Below, piece after piece: positions 22,467 through 34,857 of a DNA stretch of 64,000 nucleotides; position 1 is the first letter of the stretch, and each line of letters starts with the position of its first letter. The translations under genes were made by a program, and so were the position numbers. Source of the stretch: Azadirachta indica. Taxonomy: Eukaryota > Streptophyta > Magnoliopsida > Sapindales > Meliaceae. Where the stretch lies: NCBI GenBank assembly GCA_022749755.1, contig CM040444.1, forward strand, positions 11,928,274 through 11,992,273, written 5' to 3'. The notes below the pieces were generated by a model that saw nothing but the letters and a program-made list of their open reading frames with translations, had not been told where the DNA came from and made no database searches.

Positions 22467-24335
22467 ATGAGTCGACGTGTTACAGATCGTACTGATGATC
22501 AGGATCAGACAAATGAAATGGAGAATATCACCACTTTTGATCATCAGACTTTGCCCTATGTTCATAAAGTTGGAGTGCCTCCTAAGCAGAATCTGCTTCA
22601 AGAATTTACAGCAACTGTGAAGGAAACTTTCTTCGCAGATGATCCCTTTCGTCCTTTCAAAGATCAAACCAGATCGAGAAAGTTTCTCCTCGGCCTTCAG
22701 ACTCTTTTCCCTGTTCTTGAATGGGGCCGAGACTACAGTCTTTCTAAATTCAAAGGTGATCTCATTGCTGGACTTACAATAGCAAGCCTGTGTATTCCTC
22801 AGGATATTGGATACGCGAAGCTTGCAAATCTGGATCCCCAGTATGGATTATGTAAGCCTGTCTATTTACCTATTTCTTAATAAATTCTGTTCTGAAAGTA
22901 TATTCATAATGTATGTTACGTGCAAGCAGACAGTAGCTTTGTTCCTCCACTGGTGTATGCTTTTATGGGAAGCTCAAGGGATATTGCAATTGGACCAGTG
23001 GCTGTAGTGTCTCTCTTGTTTGGAACTTTGCTTCAGGATGAGATTGATTCAACCAAAAATCCAATTGACTATCGACGCCTTGCTTTCACAGCTACATTCT
23101 TTGCCGGCATAACACAAGTCACACTTGGGTTCTTCAGGTATTCCAAATGGAAGATCATCAGCATATTATTTATTTTTTTATTTATAACATTTAATTAATG
23201 GGGTTTTCATTTCAGACTGGGTTTTTTAATTGATTTCCTATCACATGCCGCCATTGTTGGGTTCATGGCCGGAGCAGCCATTACAATTGCCCTTCAACAG
23301 CTAAAAGGTCTCCTTGGTATCACGCACTTCACAAAGAAAACTGATATTGTCTCCGATATGCGCTCAGTTTGGAGTACTGTGGGCAGTGAGGTAATTTCAC
23401 ATCTCAATATTTGTTCATTCGTTCTTTTATATATCCATTTCAGAAGTAATGCTAGACACATCCATGAAAACTGGAAACTCCTCAACACAGTTTATGAACA
23501 ATCCAACAGTCTAAATACAGCGATTGTACTATACAACGGCTACGTTGTAAGGCTTCCCTTATTCAATTGTTTATATAGATTCTAATGTGTGTACCCAATT
23601 TTACAGTGGAATTGGCAGACTATAGTGATTGGATTGTCATTCCTGGCTTTCCTTCTGATTTGCAAGTACATTGTAAGAATCATCTATAGCCCATACGCAC
23701 TTCAATTAATTTGGAAATTGTTTTCAAGCTTCTTCAGTAATAATTAATTTTATTTTTGTATCACACAGGGAAAGAAGAACAAGAAATACTTTTGGGTGTC
23801 AGCAATTGCTCCCTTGATATCTGTGATTCTCTCCACCTTCTTTGTGTATATAACCCATGCTGAGAATCATGGTGTACAAATCGTAAGTATATATTTTCCA
23901 AATTGCGATAACTTTAATGCAACAAGATAAACATATTAATTAATTAATGGTTAAAATTGCTGTGTTGAAGGTGAGGAAGATAAAAAAGGGTGTGAATCCA
24001 TCATCAGTGAATGAAATCTTTTTCAGCGGAGAATACCTGGGAAAAGGTTTCAAAATTGGTGTTGTTGCCAGTATGATAGCACTGACGGTAAGTTAATATA
24101 TTTGGAAGTATATTAATATTTTAATTAATTAACAATATTGTTAGTAGAATTTATCAATCATATTATTTGGATTTTTAGGAAGCTATAGCAATTGGAAGAA
24201 CGTTTGCTGCCATGAAAGACTATCAGCTCGATGGAAACAAAGAAATGGTGGCATTAGGAACAATGAACATTGTTGGTTCAATGACATCTTGCTATGTAGC
24301 TACAGGTATTATACATCAATACACACAGAGAGTAT

Positions 24336-24366
<31 letters not shown>

Positions 24367-26404
24367 ACATGGTTGTCTATAAAAATAAATATGAAACAAG
24401 AACAACTAACTTATATGAGAATATTAGTATGTTAAAATAAATATTAGAGGAAATCTGCACAAATTTAGTGTAAAGCAATGTTAATTTACGTGAAATAATG
24501 TTATTTTGCATTAAGTTAATTTACGAAAACTTACTCATATTTATATATTATGAAAAGTAGACATTCATATAATAAAAAGTTTGTGTGTGTGCGCGCTCAT
24601 GTGTTTAATTTCTGATTTATTGATATATATATAAAATAAAAAAAATTAAAATTAACTTAGAACTGGATGTTGGTGTATTTTAAATAAAGATTCAAGAAAA
24701 TTTGAAGAATTCTAATTTATTTAAAATCATGTTGTTTTGCACTAAGTTTGCACAAACTTTCTCAAATTTGTATTTGAAAAAAATGCAGACATTCATCTAA
24801 TATTAGGCCTTTTTATACACATATATGTATGTGCACGCACATGTTTGTGATTTGTTGTCTAATATTTTACATATACATATATGTGTGTGTATATATACAT
24901 AACAGAAACAATTAACCTAGATGTGAACTACTTCCATATGTTTTCAAATAAAGACTCAAGGAAATATGAAAAAATTTAGTGTAACTCAACGTTAACTTGG
25001 GTGTGTTTGTGATTCGTTGCCTAATTTGCTCATGATTTTATGCAGGATCTTTTTCTCGATCTGCGGTGAATTTCATGGCCGGCTGCAACACAGCGGTATC
25101 TAACATAGTGATGTCTTGCGTTGTTCTGCTAACTCTAGAATTGATCACGCCATTATTCAAGTACACTCCCAACGCAATACTTGCTTCCATCATCATATCT
25201 GCAGTGATAGGTTTAATTGACATCCAAGCTGTTGCTTTAATCTGGAAGATCGACAAGTTTGATTTCGTTGCTTGCATGGGAGCCTTGATTGGCGTCGTGT
25301 TTTCCTCTGTCGAGATTGGACTCTTAATTGCTGTACGTAAGATCAATACATCAATTCATTTTCATTGCCTAGCTGTTGGTCAATTCATTTCAAATTTCGG
25401 TGCACAGGTCTCGATTTCGTTTGCGAAAATTCTTTTACAAGTAACAAGGCCAAGAACAGCAATTTTGGGAAAACTTCCAAGGACTAATACTGTTTACAGG
25501 AACATCCTGCAATATCCTGCAGCAACAAAAATCCCTGGAGCTTTGATTGTTAGAGTTGATTCTGCAATTTACTTTTCCAATTCCAATTACATAAAGGAGA
25601 GGTAATCAAGTTCATCAATTTATCTGTTCATTCACTTGCACAAAAGTAATCTCCAAAGTCCGAGAAATTAATTCATAAAAATTTTGTCTTCAGGATTCTG
25701 AGATGGTTGACTGATGAGGAAGAAAAACTGAAGGAAAATTCTCTCCCTAGAATACAATACCTCATTGTTGAAATGTCACGTAAGTTGGAATACATCAGTA
25801 TTGTGATTATGACATGTATTTCACAGTTTTAATTACGCATTATTTATGTTATTACAGCTGTTACAGACATTGATACCAGTGGAATCCATGCACTTGAAGA
25901 CTTACACAAGAGTCTCCAGAAAAGAGAAGTTCAAGTATGCAGCATCATAGCTAATTAATGCAACAATGTTTTGTGCTGAAATTATATCTTTAATATTTAT
26001 AAATAGGGAAGTATCAGGAGCCTAATATTTTTACACATATATTTACATTCATTTTTAAATCATTAAATCTATCTACTTTTAACAGTTGAAATTGAATGTA
26101 ACATACGTATTAATTATGATACATTAACTATATATATCATATTCAATTTCAGATACTGAAAATATATAAATCTATGTAAATATATATAAAAATAAGGAGT
26201 TACTAATTTGTCCCTTATATATATTCTAAAAACTTTCTGGATTGTTTTCGGTTGCAGCTTGTTCTTGCGAATCCAGGGCCGGTTGTAGCGGACAAGCTCA
26301 ATGCATCAAATTTTGTAGAGATATTAGGAGAAGAAAACATTTTTCTAACAGTTGCAGATGCAGTGTTAACATGTTGTTCCAAGATGCAGCAGGCAGAACC
26401 ATGA
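22467..26404 (+). CDS. High-affinity sulfate transporter, SULTR1 group (12 coding exons)
   Basis: A proton-coupled sulfate uptake carrier, probably of the root plasma membrane. Coding exons are 22467-22851, 22930-23137, 23216-23390, 23607-23672, 23769-23882, 23971-24087, 24179-24305, 25046-25332, 25408-25601, 25694-25779, 25858-25934 and 26258-26404. All introns are GT-AG and the joined frame is 660 codons, the usual SULTR1 length. Landmarks include VPPKQN near the N-terminus, the SLC26-type signature around residues 126-147 ([20 protein letters not shown]), the [16 protein letters not shown] loop, and a C-terminal STAS domain (about 520-645) with [13 protein letters not shown]; the threonine (about residue 593) is conserved and regulatory in SULTR1;2. 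The start at 22467 is chosen over 22314 because of the TATA box. Intron 7 is 740 bp and intron 11 holds a palindromic repeat. SULTR1 is preferred over SULTR2 or SULTR3 by overall similarity; the member number is not assignable. Confidence 0.93.
24344..24366. repeat. (TA)n microsatellite in SULTR intron 7
   Basis: About eleven TA dinucleotides. The rest of intron 7 (24306-25045) is AT-rich with partly repeated blocks around 24430-24540 and 24660-24790 (the GTTATTTTGCATTAAG and GTTGTTTTGCACTAAG words). Confidence 0.8.
26009..26218. mobile_element. Palindromic MITE-like repeat in SULTR intron 11
   Basis: About 210 bp. Blocks such as TTTTTACACATATATTTACA and TTGAAATTGAATG on the left pair with mirrored blocks on the right. 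The tips (GTATCAGGAGCC / ACTAATTTGTCCC) are diverged from the AACAGTCC family but share its architecture. It lies entirely inside an intron that splices correctly in silico. Confidence 0.55.
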
Positions 26405-27458
26405 TCGATGCAGCCATGCATGCACGTAGTTAAACAACACAACACAAGTAATATACATATATATATATATATATATATGCATAGAGGTTGTAAATGTGTG
26501 ATTAAATTAAGAAAATATGGTGAAAAAAAGTTTGTTTGTATGAATAAGATTACAGAAATTTGTTAGAACAGTTTTGTGAGATTGAAATTTGTATACCTTT
26601 TATATTTTATATATTAATATTTGTTAGAAGAGTTTTCATTTTATTACTTAAGGCTAAGAATGAAATTTCACTTTGCAAATCTGTCTCTTAAAAGTTAATG
26701 ACAACAAATTGATCTTAATCTTATGAAATGCAATCACCAACAAGGACGAGGGAAAAGGATTACATATAGTGTAAGTAATTTGAAAATTACCTATTTGAAT
26801 ACAATCAGTGTCCACTTGGATTATATTTTTCATTACTTAAAATAAATTTTTTTATTATTAAATTTTTTTTTCAATTTTTTTGTCATTTGATTGGTATTAA
26901 AGAGATTTTGTGAGACTTAAAAAAAATTTTTTTTTTCTTTTAAAAAAAACTCAAATTTTAAATTTTTGACAGTAAACTTTTTTATAAATTTTTTTAAAAA
27001 GTTAAATTGTTTAAAAAAAATAGTTTTATTTTAAAAAATAAAAAATTTTACCTAATTTTTTTATAATATAATTTTAAAATAATTTTTTTAAAAATTATTA
27101 CAATTAAATAATTAATAAATTTTGATGTACAGAAATTCTGTTCTATAACAACTGAAGTTTAAAATAAATCATAAAGAAATTTCTTATTCTAATTATTACA
27201 ATATTATGGAAATTTTTCAAGAAAATTAATTAATAACATAAAATTATCATTTCTTTCATAAAACTAATACAACGTCTAAAATTGATGCGTGTAAACGAAA
27301 ATCTAAAAGAATTAAGTAAAAGATTAATAATTAAACAATTAAAAAAATTAAATTGGAGATACATCAGTTGTTGTTGTTCAATATATAAATATACAAAGTC
27401 TGAAATTTCTGATTAAGTAAAGAAAAATGAAATTGGCAAATGAATTAAATCAGTCGTT
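26405..27458. other. Convergent intergenic region between SULTR and the J-protein gene
   Basis: The two genes are transcribed toward each other. It holds the 3' untranslated regions, a (TA)n tract at about 26456-26477 and, at 26810-27140, a homopolymer-rich remnant that looks like the reverse complement of the fold-back family at 38035-38875. No gene is seen. Confidence 0.55.
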
Positions 27459-27995
27459 TCAGTTGCAGTACATATTCCGAGCTCTCATTCTGCTGCCCCA
27501 TGATCCATGTTTCTCGGCCGTGCGATCAATAGATCTCTTCTTCAACTCAACGATTTGATCTTGCCACCTCTTTCTCTTACAAATATCTTGATCTAAATCA
27601 GACGTTGTGGAGGAGAATCTCAATTGACAGTCATAGTTTTCACGTAAAACAGGGTCAGACAATGTCTTGTAAGCAGCATGGAGCTGAACAAAGATCCTGG
27701 TAGCTTCTGCTTTCATGGAAGGATCAGAGCAAGCGTCAGGATGATAGCGAAGAGCCTTGGTTCTGTAAGCTCTTTTTACTTGTTCCAAACTTGCATTATT
27801 CGGACTCAGAGATAGAACTTCATAGAAATTGCTTTTATCGGTCTGGTAACAGTCATTTCCACGACATTCTCTGTTTGTCTTTGTTGCTCTGCATGAAACG
27901 GCAATGATGATGGGATTCCGTCGTCGTTTAGCTGAGTTTTGACGATGGAGAAATGGGTTAGAAGCCCTGAGGCCTGAACTGAGTGAGAAGCTCAT
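27459..27995 (-). CDS. Chloroplast-targeted J-domain protein (DnaJ 11/20-like)
   Basis: A 178-aa single-exon Hsp70 co-chaperone. The J-domain covers about residues 56-122: helix I in NFYEVLSLSP, helix II in VKRAYRTKALRY, the invariant HPD at 85-87, and helix III in FVQLHAAYKTLSDP. The first 45 residues are rich in Ser, Arg and Asn with almost no acidic residues (MSFSLSSGLRASNPF), as in plastid transit peptides. The C-terminus is basic (RKRWQDQIVELKKR) with no zinc-finger or G/F region, which makes it a type III J-protein. An in-frame ATG 18 codons upstream (28049) is less likely because it would put a hydrophobic stretch before the transit peptide. The usual role is to stimulate plastid Hsp70; the client is unknown. 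Confidence 0.85.
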   Translation of the reverse strand: MSFSLSSGLRASNPFLHRQNSAKRRRNPIIIAVSCRATKTNRECRGNDCYQTDKSNFYEVLSLSPNNASLEQVKRAYRTKALRYHPDACSDPSMKAEATRIFVQLHAAYKTLSDPVLRENYDCQLRFSSTTSDLDQDICKRKRWQDQIVELKKRSIDRTAEKHGSWGSRMRARNMYCN

Positions 27996-28163
27996 AATGC
28001 AGGTTGAATTATTGTAAGTGAACAAGATGATCAAGAAATGGTAATACATAAAGGAATTAATTATTAATTTAATTAATTAATTAATTTAATTGGAGCAGTG
28101 ATGAAGGAATTTGACTGCTTTATTGTTGTTGGACCAATAACAAGAACGGTGGTTACAATGTTT

Positions 28164-28169
28164 CACGTG
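28164..28169 (-). promoter_or_regulatory. G-box (CACGTG) upstream of the J-protein gene
   Basis: The palindromic CACGTG lies 169-174 bases upstream of the start codon at 27995. An ATTGG/CCAAT motif lies between them near 28131. Both are common in light- or stress-regulated plant promoters; binding is inferred. Confidence 0.4.
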
Positions 28170-28259
28170 TTTTCTTGGCGGCCTTAATCGGCAATACGTG
28201 TTCGAGGCCTTGCCTTCTTCGGTCACGTTTCGGTCACTTTTAGGGGTTGCTTGTGTTTT

Positions 28260-28960
28260 TTATTGAAAATAAATAAATATAATTATTTAAAATTTAAAAT
28301 TTTAAAATTTTAAAAATTATTTTTTTTTAATTTATATTTAATATTTATTAAAAATATTGAAATATAATTAAGTTAAAATTTTTGAGTTAAATATGAATGA
28401 ACCAATGTTTAAATAATTTAATATTTTTATATATCCATTTTATTAATTTATTTATTTAATAAAATTAAAATCCTATTTAATTATTTTTAACATATTTCTT
28501 CTCTTTTATGAGTCCCCTTTGTTTGTTTGTTAAATCTTACTTATTTTATACTTTAATTATTATAATAAATTTGTATATTTTTATAATTACAACTATATTA
28601 TAATGTGACTTATTATTTTTATTTTATTTTTATTGATATTTATATCATCGATTAAAAAAAAATTATTTTTTTAAAAAAAAATATATATCAAACAAGGAAA
28701 TAATGTACATATTATTATAATTTATTAATTTTTTATCTATTATTGTGTTAATATAATCAAAATTATTATAAATATAAATATATTATTTAAAAGGGTATAT
28801 ATGTCAAAATGTCAATTTTCAAACTTTTTATTTTATTAAAATAAATAATTTAATACTTATTTTTACATATTTTAAAATAAAAAAATAAATATATCATTCA
28901 GATTCAAATTTTAATTAAATTTATATTTTAATCATATTCAGAATTTAAACCCAAAAAGAA
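28260..28960. other. AT-rich intergenic DNA, no gene seen
   Basis: Long A/T runs with stops in every frame; nothing recognisable. Confidence 0.6.
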
Positions 28961-28965
28961 AAAGG

Positions 28966-29998
28966 ACGATACTTTAAAGTGGGTTTTGGAGTGTGTCTAA
29001 AAAGAGTGTAACTAAGTCTACGAAATTATATAATCTAGATATTGTCGATTTTGGCAATGTAACATAATTTGATACAAATTTATAAACATAAAATTAATAA
29101 CTTAATATAAAGTTATTCTTGATGGAAACATAAGATGTGACAATTTACTTTTCTTATTTAAACTTAGTTCAAATTCAAATGTATTTTCACTGGCGATGTG
29201 GTAATATGACAATTTCTTTCTTTAGAATTAGATCATATTCACTCTCGTTCATGACGTAAGATGTAATAATTTCTTTCATTTAGACCCCACATCTTTGTTA
29301 GAGGATTGTAACAGTTACACATCCTCGCTACCAAAATGTGAGATATGACAATCTCTACTCTTTAAACTTAGTCCAAACTTACTATTATTAGTAATGTAGA
29401 ATGTGATAATCTCTACTATTTAGATCATATATGATGTAGGACGACTTGACTAACTTTTTATTTTATTTAATTTAAATTATTTTTTCTTTAATTTTTTTTA
29501 GTTTTTAGCTTCCTTATTTTTTTATAAGAGTTTTTTTCCTTATTTTAATAGGTTTAGTTTTTCTCTATTATAAATAGAAAGTTTACAGTATTGTTGAAAC
29601 ACTTTTCTTTCAATAAAATTTTATTCAAAATTTTTGAAACCTTAGTTTCATATATTTTTGCGTTTCCGCTTCGTTGATTAGTATTAGAGTAGGAATTGCA
29701 ATGGCGCACAACAGCGATACGGGAAGCAACCATCCTACTGACAATATTTAGGGGATGCAGACACTAACGGTGAAGGTTATTCGTGCAATAGTCGTAAAAG
29801 CTAGAAGGGCAGTCGTTAGGGAATTTACTCACACTATTCGTCAAGAATTAATAGATTTTATCGTAAGTTTAGATTTTTTCTATTATAAATAGAGATTCTA
29901 CAATATTATTAAGATACCTTTCTTTCAATAAAATTCTATTCAAAACTTTTAAAATCTTAATTTTGTTTATTTTCGCATTTTTGCTTCGTTGATATATC
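28966..29998 (+). mobile_element. Internally deleted LTR retroelement
   Basis: Reading plus, a promoter-like LTR part contains repeated GATGTGACAAT motifs (29134-29410) and a TATAAATAG box near 29568, and ends at about 29685. A degenerate tRNA-Met-type primer site follows (TTAGTATTAGAGTAGG at about 29683-29698). A gag-like start at 29701 gives MAHNSDTGSNHPTDNI and a stop. At 29864-29998 the last 135 bases of the LTR appear again, closely similar to 29551-29690. The internal region and most of the 3' LTR have been lost, probably by recombination. The left boundary and the superfamily are not certain. Confidence 0.65.
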
Positions 29999-31230
29999 TT
30001 TATGAGAGGGTTAAAATAATAATGTAATATAGTACTCTTATCAAAGATGTGGTACGTGACAATGGCGGAGCTGCGTTGAAGCCTTGCGGTGTCCCTAGTC
30101 CTTATCTTGGGTATAAAATATTAATTTGACTCTTTAAATTTTATTTTTATTGTCTTGGCCTCTAAAAACTTTAAATCCTTGCATTTTGGTTCCCTGGAAC
30201 ATTAATTCTCTTTCCACCACTGTATTTGATAGTCTCCTCATTTATCCATTTTTGTCCTTATAAAACTATTAGAATATTAACACTTAAATTAAAACAAAAT
30301 ATTCAAATATCAAGTTGCATGTTAATTTAGCACCAAATGAAATAGAGTGCCTAATAACTCAAACATATATTATTTATTTTAGATATACAGCCTTTGACGA
30401 GTTTAATTTAAAGTTTTGTAATTTAAAAGGCATTTACTTAGAAGAATACAATGTTTATAATCTAAGGATCCGCTTGTTTTTTTTTTTTTATCTAAAATAT
30501 AAAATATAAATTTGAATATATAAAATTAAATGGTACTTATAATATGTTTATTTTTTATCTATCACATATAGATATAAATATCTTAAAAAACTAGTATTTT
30601 TATTTATTTTATCATAAAACAAATAAATTTGATAAAGATATTCTAGTGCACTACAACTAAAATCTTAATTCAAATTTAGTACTTCAGGATTAAATTTAAA
30701 TTTTTAACTTATTCTAATAAAAAATATCTTAAAAATATATACATGCAATTTTTATTTCTTTTCTTCATTTTTAGTTACCATAGATAAAAAAATTTATTGA
30801 CGGTTAAGTGTAACTTTTTTAACAAATTTACTATTGTTGACGTAGCATTTTCTAACCATATCTAATCTACAACATTTTAAGAAAAATTTTAACCAAAGCC
30901 CACGTCCCAGACCGAGCATCAAGTAAAGCTATTAAAATTCGAGAGGCAGTGAACAATTTAATCTCTTATATAATTCTTATAAATTACACAACAAATGTCA
31001 ATAATATAACCATACCACAACAATTATTACGTTAATTTATAAAAAAAAAATTGTATAAAAGTTCCTAGTTTTACATTACAAAACATTTCTTTATGATTGC
31101 TTCTGAAAATAATTGATCTTCAACACCAACAAAACATACTTGTTTGCAAACTTCAACAGTTAGTTACTAACCAATCCACACAAATAAACGTTAAAAGCAG
31201 ACACTCAAAACACAAATCTAAAATCAATGG
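29999..31230. other. Intergenic DNA, no gene seen
   Basis: AT-rich, with no open frame resembling a protein and no transposon ends found. Confidence 0.55.
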
Positions 31231-31253
31231 GTCAAACATAACACCCAGGATTC

Positions 31254-31259
31254 TTTATT
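31254..31259 (-). terminator. Polyadenylation signal of QCR6
   Basis: AATAAA on the minus strand, about 165 bases after the stop codon, a plausible distance for a short plant 3' untranslated region. Confidence 0.5.
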
Positions 31260-31420
31260 AACCATAAACCCAAGGCTTCCACAGTACAAATGTGCACCAT
31301 TCTCAGGATGATAATCATACAGCAAAGACTAATTCATGGTACACAAAACAATTCTTGCCAATAGTTTTTTAATCTCAGAACAGAAAACATGAGAACTTGA
31401 ATCACAAAATTTTCTCCTCG

Positions 31421-34400
31421 TTATTTCAGTTTCGAAAAAAGCTTCGGGGCAACCTGCATTTCAGCATAAATAAACTTAGGAGAAGATACAATAACGGAAA
31501 AGCAAACCTCTTGCAGTCAAGAATTAAACACTCACACATTTGTCAATGCACGACCAATAATCAAAATACTGCCCGGTGCAGTGCTTGTTCCCGGTTTCAT
31601 CATCTTGTATCCTCTTAATACATGCCTGCAGCAACATCATTAATCATTAACAACATTGGCTAATGGTCTGTCAGCTTTTTCTAATCTTCGACTCTTACAC
31701 TTTCGCAATCACCCTCATTCATTTCTATTTAACATCTCAATTTTAATGGTAAGTATAACTTCAAAGTTCAATTGTAATTGCATAACATGCTTGCTTGGAA
31801 ACAGGTGATTAATACATGACAGATAAATAATCAGTACGCTTATTAAGGAATGCCTCAAGGATCGAGCAACCCCTGAGCAACTACAAAAACATTCATTAAT
31901 TATTGTTTTCTTCATTTAGTCTGACTCATGAAATAACAATGAATTGAACATACCAGATGGCAAAAGTAATACTAATAAAAATACACAGATTTTTCAATCA
32001 ATATTAAAAAAAAAAAAAGAAGAATGAAAATGATATTTTTGATGTGATGTTTTCAGAGTTCAAGAATGTTATCAGTAACATTTTCAAAAAAAAAAAATAA
32101 TAATTTTAATTCATCTTTAATTGTCCAAAGAATAAAAAAACAAATGAAGAATTGTATTTTTTTTTTTTTTAATGTTAAAATACATCTTAATCATATAATA
32201 TTGTAAATATACTAAACAAAGAAAAATGAGATCAGTAAAATATTTTATTTTTAATATTTTTAAAAATATAATATGTAAATATTGAATAAATTAAATTCTT
32301 TAACTACGTTCCTCAATTTTTTTGGACTTATCCATTACTGAGCCTAGCCTCTTTCAATCTTATCCTTTAATAATCAAACAAAAGAAGAGAAATAACACTG
32401 TTTATCTTCTTTAAAGGACTTCTAACCCAAAATATTCAAATTTACACCTTCTCTTTTCTTCAGGGCCAACATCTACCCAATGAGTACTTCTTAAACTCAA
32501 AAAATTTGAAACTTTAGGATGACAAAGAAAGAGATGAGACAGAGTCATTGGAGGCTATAACCATTAAAATTTGATTTGAGGCAGAAATAAGAAACAAAGA
32601 GGCATGCTTGCACTTAGCTTTCTGGAATCTTCATCCAAAAAAACCAACCACATGTTATCAAATGAATTTTGGTGTTTTCAATTCTGCTCTGATAACAGAG
32701 ACAATGAAAAAGAAAAATAAGGATGACAAACAGAAGGAGAAGGATAGGCAAACAACCAAAAACATACAACCCCATTATCAGCTTAACCTATGAATGGCAA
32801 ACAGCAACAGACATTGTAAGCCCTGGCTATCAAACAGGCTGAGATACAGGCAGAAAGCAAGATTATCTTTAAGAGCAACTCTAATGTACAATTAACTTAC
32901 AAAGCACTAATATATATAATTTCCTGCCAACTCATGGAGAATTACCTATTCAGAAAATGCTTTTTCAACTGTTTATGTAAAGTTCTTCATAACTAATTTT
33001 CATCCATAAGCAGTACTTCAACGTCTATTACTTACAAAGCACTAATACATACAATTTCCCCTGTCAACTCATGGAGAATTTCCTCGTCTCAAAATGCTTT
33101 GTCAACTGTTTATATAAAGTCCTTGATAACTAATTTTCATACATAAGTAGTAGATATTTCAACATCTATAAGAATAGCCAATTACTGGAAAGGATGTCAT
33201 AAGTTAAAATTCTCCAAGATGTCAAAACAAACCTGATATTCAAGCAACGGTTTCACACACTTTGGCTTGCATGATTCTTCAAGATACTTTTTCTGATCAA
33301 CAAGTTCCTCATCCGCCCTTAATATAAGAATAAAATAAATAAGCTAAAGATCAGTAACAACAAAAGGCAGAAATGGTGCAAAATGAGTTACAAATATTTC
33401 TTAGGATGGAGGTACAATTTTTTATTAGGACGGAGGAGGACATGAATGACCATGAAAAACAGGGAAAAAAAGATGAATCTGCCAACAGTTTGAATTTCAA
33501 AACTGCCAACTACGTTTTAACAGGTAACACTGTTTTGATCTTCAATTATATGTAATATCAATACATCACTATATTACTATCTGCCTTTCCTCTGTTACAA
33601 AGCCATTGTATAGTAATATCCCCAAGGACTACTTAAGGACATCATATACTTAGCTGCTTATAGATTTTATCACAACAGATAAACTCACAAAAGCTATATT
33701 CAATCCAACCACATTTTAGGTGATGACTTTAGCAAAATCAGTTGGTCATGGGTTTGATTATGTGCTGGCAGTATAGCAATCACTTGCATACTTTTCCAGC
33801 CTCAACAAGATAAATCATTAGACAGATACATACATTTATAAAAATAAAGAGGAGCAACAGAAGCTATGAAGAAATAACAGCATAAGTGAAAAAAGGTAAA
33901 CACCAAATTGTGCAGATACATGTATTATTCAGCAGTTTGTAAGCCAAGATTGGGATGGAAGGAAAATTTATTTGATCTGTGTTCGTGCCCGGGTCAGGTG
34001 GGGTAGGTGGTGCGGTAACCTTTTAAAGATGGAAAATAAACAAACCAAAAGAGACAAGATTGGAAACTGATACTCCATGTTGCTGAAAAATGCAGCCATA
34101 TCGCAAACATTAAAATTGCCCAAATAAGCTGTAAAATAGTTTTCTAATTTATAATTACGTACATATAATCATGCAAAATTTCAAAGCCGGGCTGCATGGC
34201 ATTCTTCAAAACAAGACTGAGCATAATTATTTCAACTTCTTCCCAATTATACTTTTAAAAAATTAAGTTCAAGAAGCATTTAGATAATAATACAGTGTGA
34301 CCACCTAAGAAAGCTTTCTAGAGTGAGAAAACTCCATTATTCTTTTCACAACCCCATATGTATATATCAACTCTAAGAACAAGAACGGAAATTTCAACAA

Positions 34401-34523
34401 GGCAACAACTTTAACAAATTATTCAATTATCTGTGATAAGCATATAGTGTATGAAACCATGTTAAATAAACATAACTCACAGCACAAGCATCAAATTAAA
34501 AATATGATAATTTATGCTTACAT
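31421..34523 (-). CDS. QCR6: Cytochrome bc1 complex subunit 6 (hinge protein), split start codon
   Basis: The small acidic/cysteine-rich hinge subunit of mitochondrial complex III, which bridges cytochromes c1 and c. Coding parts on the minus strand are 34523-34522 (AT of the start codon), 33317-33233, 31625-31536 and 31453-31421, joining to 69 codons plus stop, the usual plant length. The product begins MADEELVDQKKYLEE and keeps the paired-cysteine pattern CKPKC, AC, HC, SC, DKC of twin CX9C-type folding, then ends APKLFSKLK. The intron after AT splits the ATG between positions 2 and 3; the joined context GCAATGG has G at -3 and +4. No ATG in the second exon is in frame, so this start is needed. 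All introns are GT-AG. Exons are too short for ORF finding. Confidence 0.9.
32187..32463. repeat. Repeat in QCR6 intron, matching the RPC6 duplication junction
   Basis: About 277 bp nearly identical to 15350-15629, same orientation. On the left it starts after a poly-T tract; on the right it continues into unique intron sequence (GGGCCAACATC). It carries no gene. Confidence 0.85.
32896..33170. repeat. Tandem duplication of ~135 bp in QCR6 intron
   Basis: Unit 1 is 32896-33030 and unit 2 is 33031-33170. Both begin CTTACAAAGCACTAATA and contain AACTCATGGAGAATT and AACTGTTTAT in the same order, with a few substitutions and small indels. Confidence 0.9.
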
Positions 34524-34582
34524 TGCAAATGGAGGGAAGAAAATTTCAATCAATTAAGCACAAAGGGCGCTTGCTTGATCAC
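34522..34582 (-). other. QCR6 internal leader exon carrying the AT of the start codon
   Basis: The acceptor is ATTTCAG|GTGATC at 34583 and the donor is GCAAT|GTAAGC at 34521. The exon is 61 bases, of which the last two are the first two bases of the initiator ATG. Confidence 0.75.
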
Positions 34583-34857
34583 CTGAAATATTATAGTTAA
34601 AGCAATTAAAAAATATTATAGATTTTTGAAAAAAATACTGAAAATCTAACAACATCTAGTTCTTGCTTTAAGGCATTGAACTAAAACAGACCAAAAGAAT
34701 TATATGTCTTAACAAAATACGAATCGAATCTTCAAGTCAAAACCCTTGACTTCATGAAAGATCCAGAGATCAATGGAATAAAGTCTAATAACTGATACAT
34801 AGATCTGATATTACAAAAGATTAGGAGGAAAAAAAAAAAGAAAAGGGTTTTACTTAC

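Noticed and set aside
23265..23585. 106-aa frame within the sulfate transporter
   Set aside because: The first 42 residues are exon 3; the rest reads through the intron after GTAATT at 23391.
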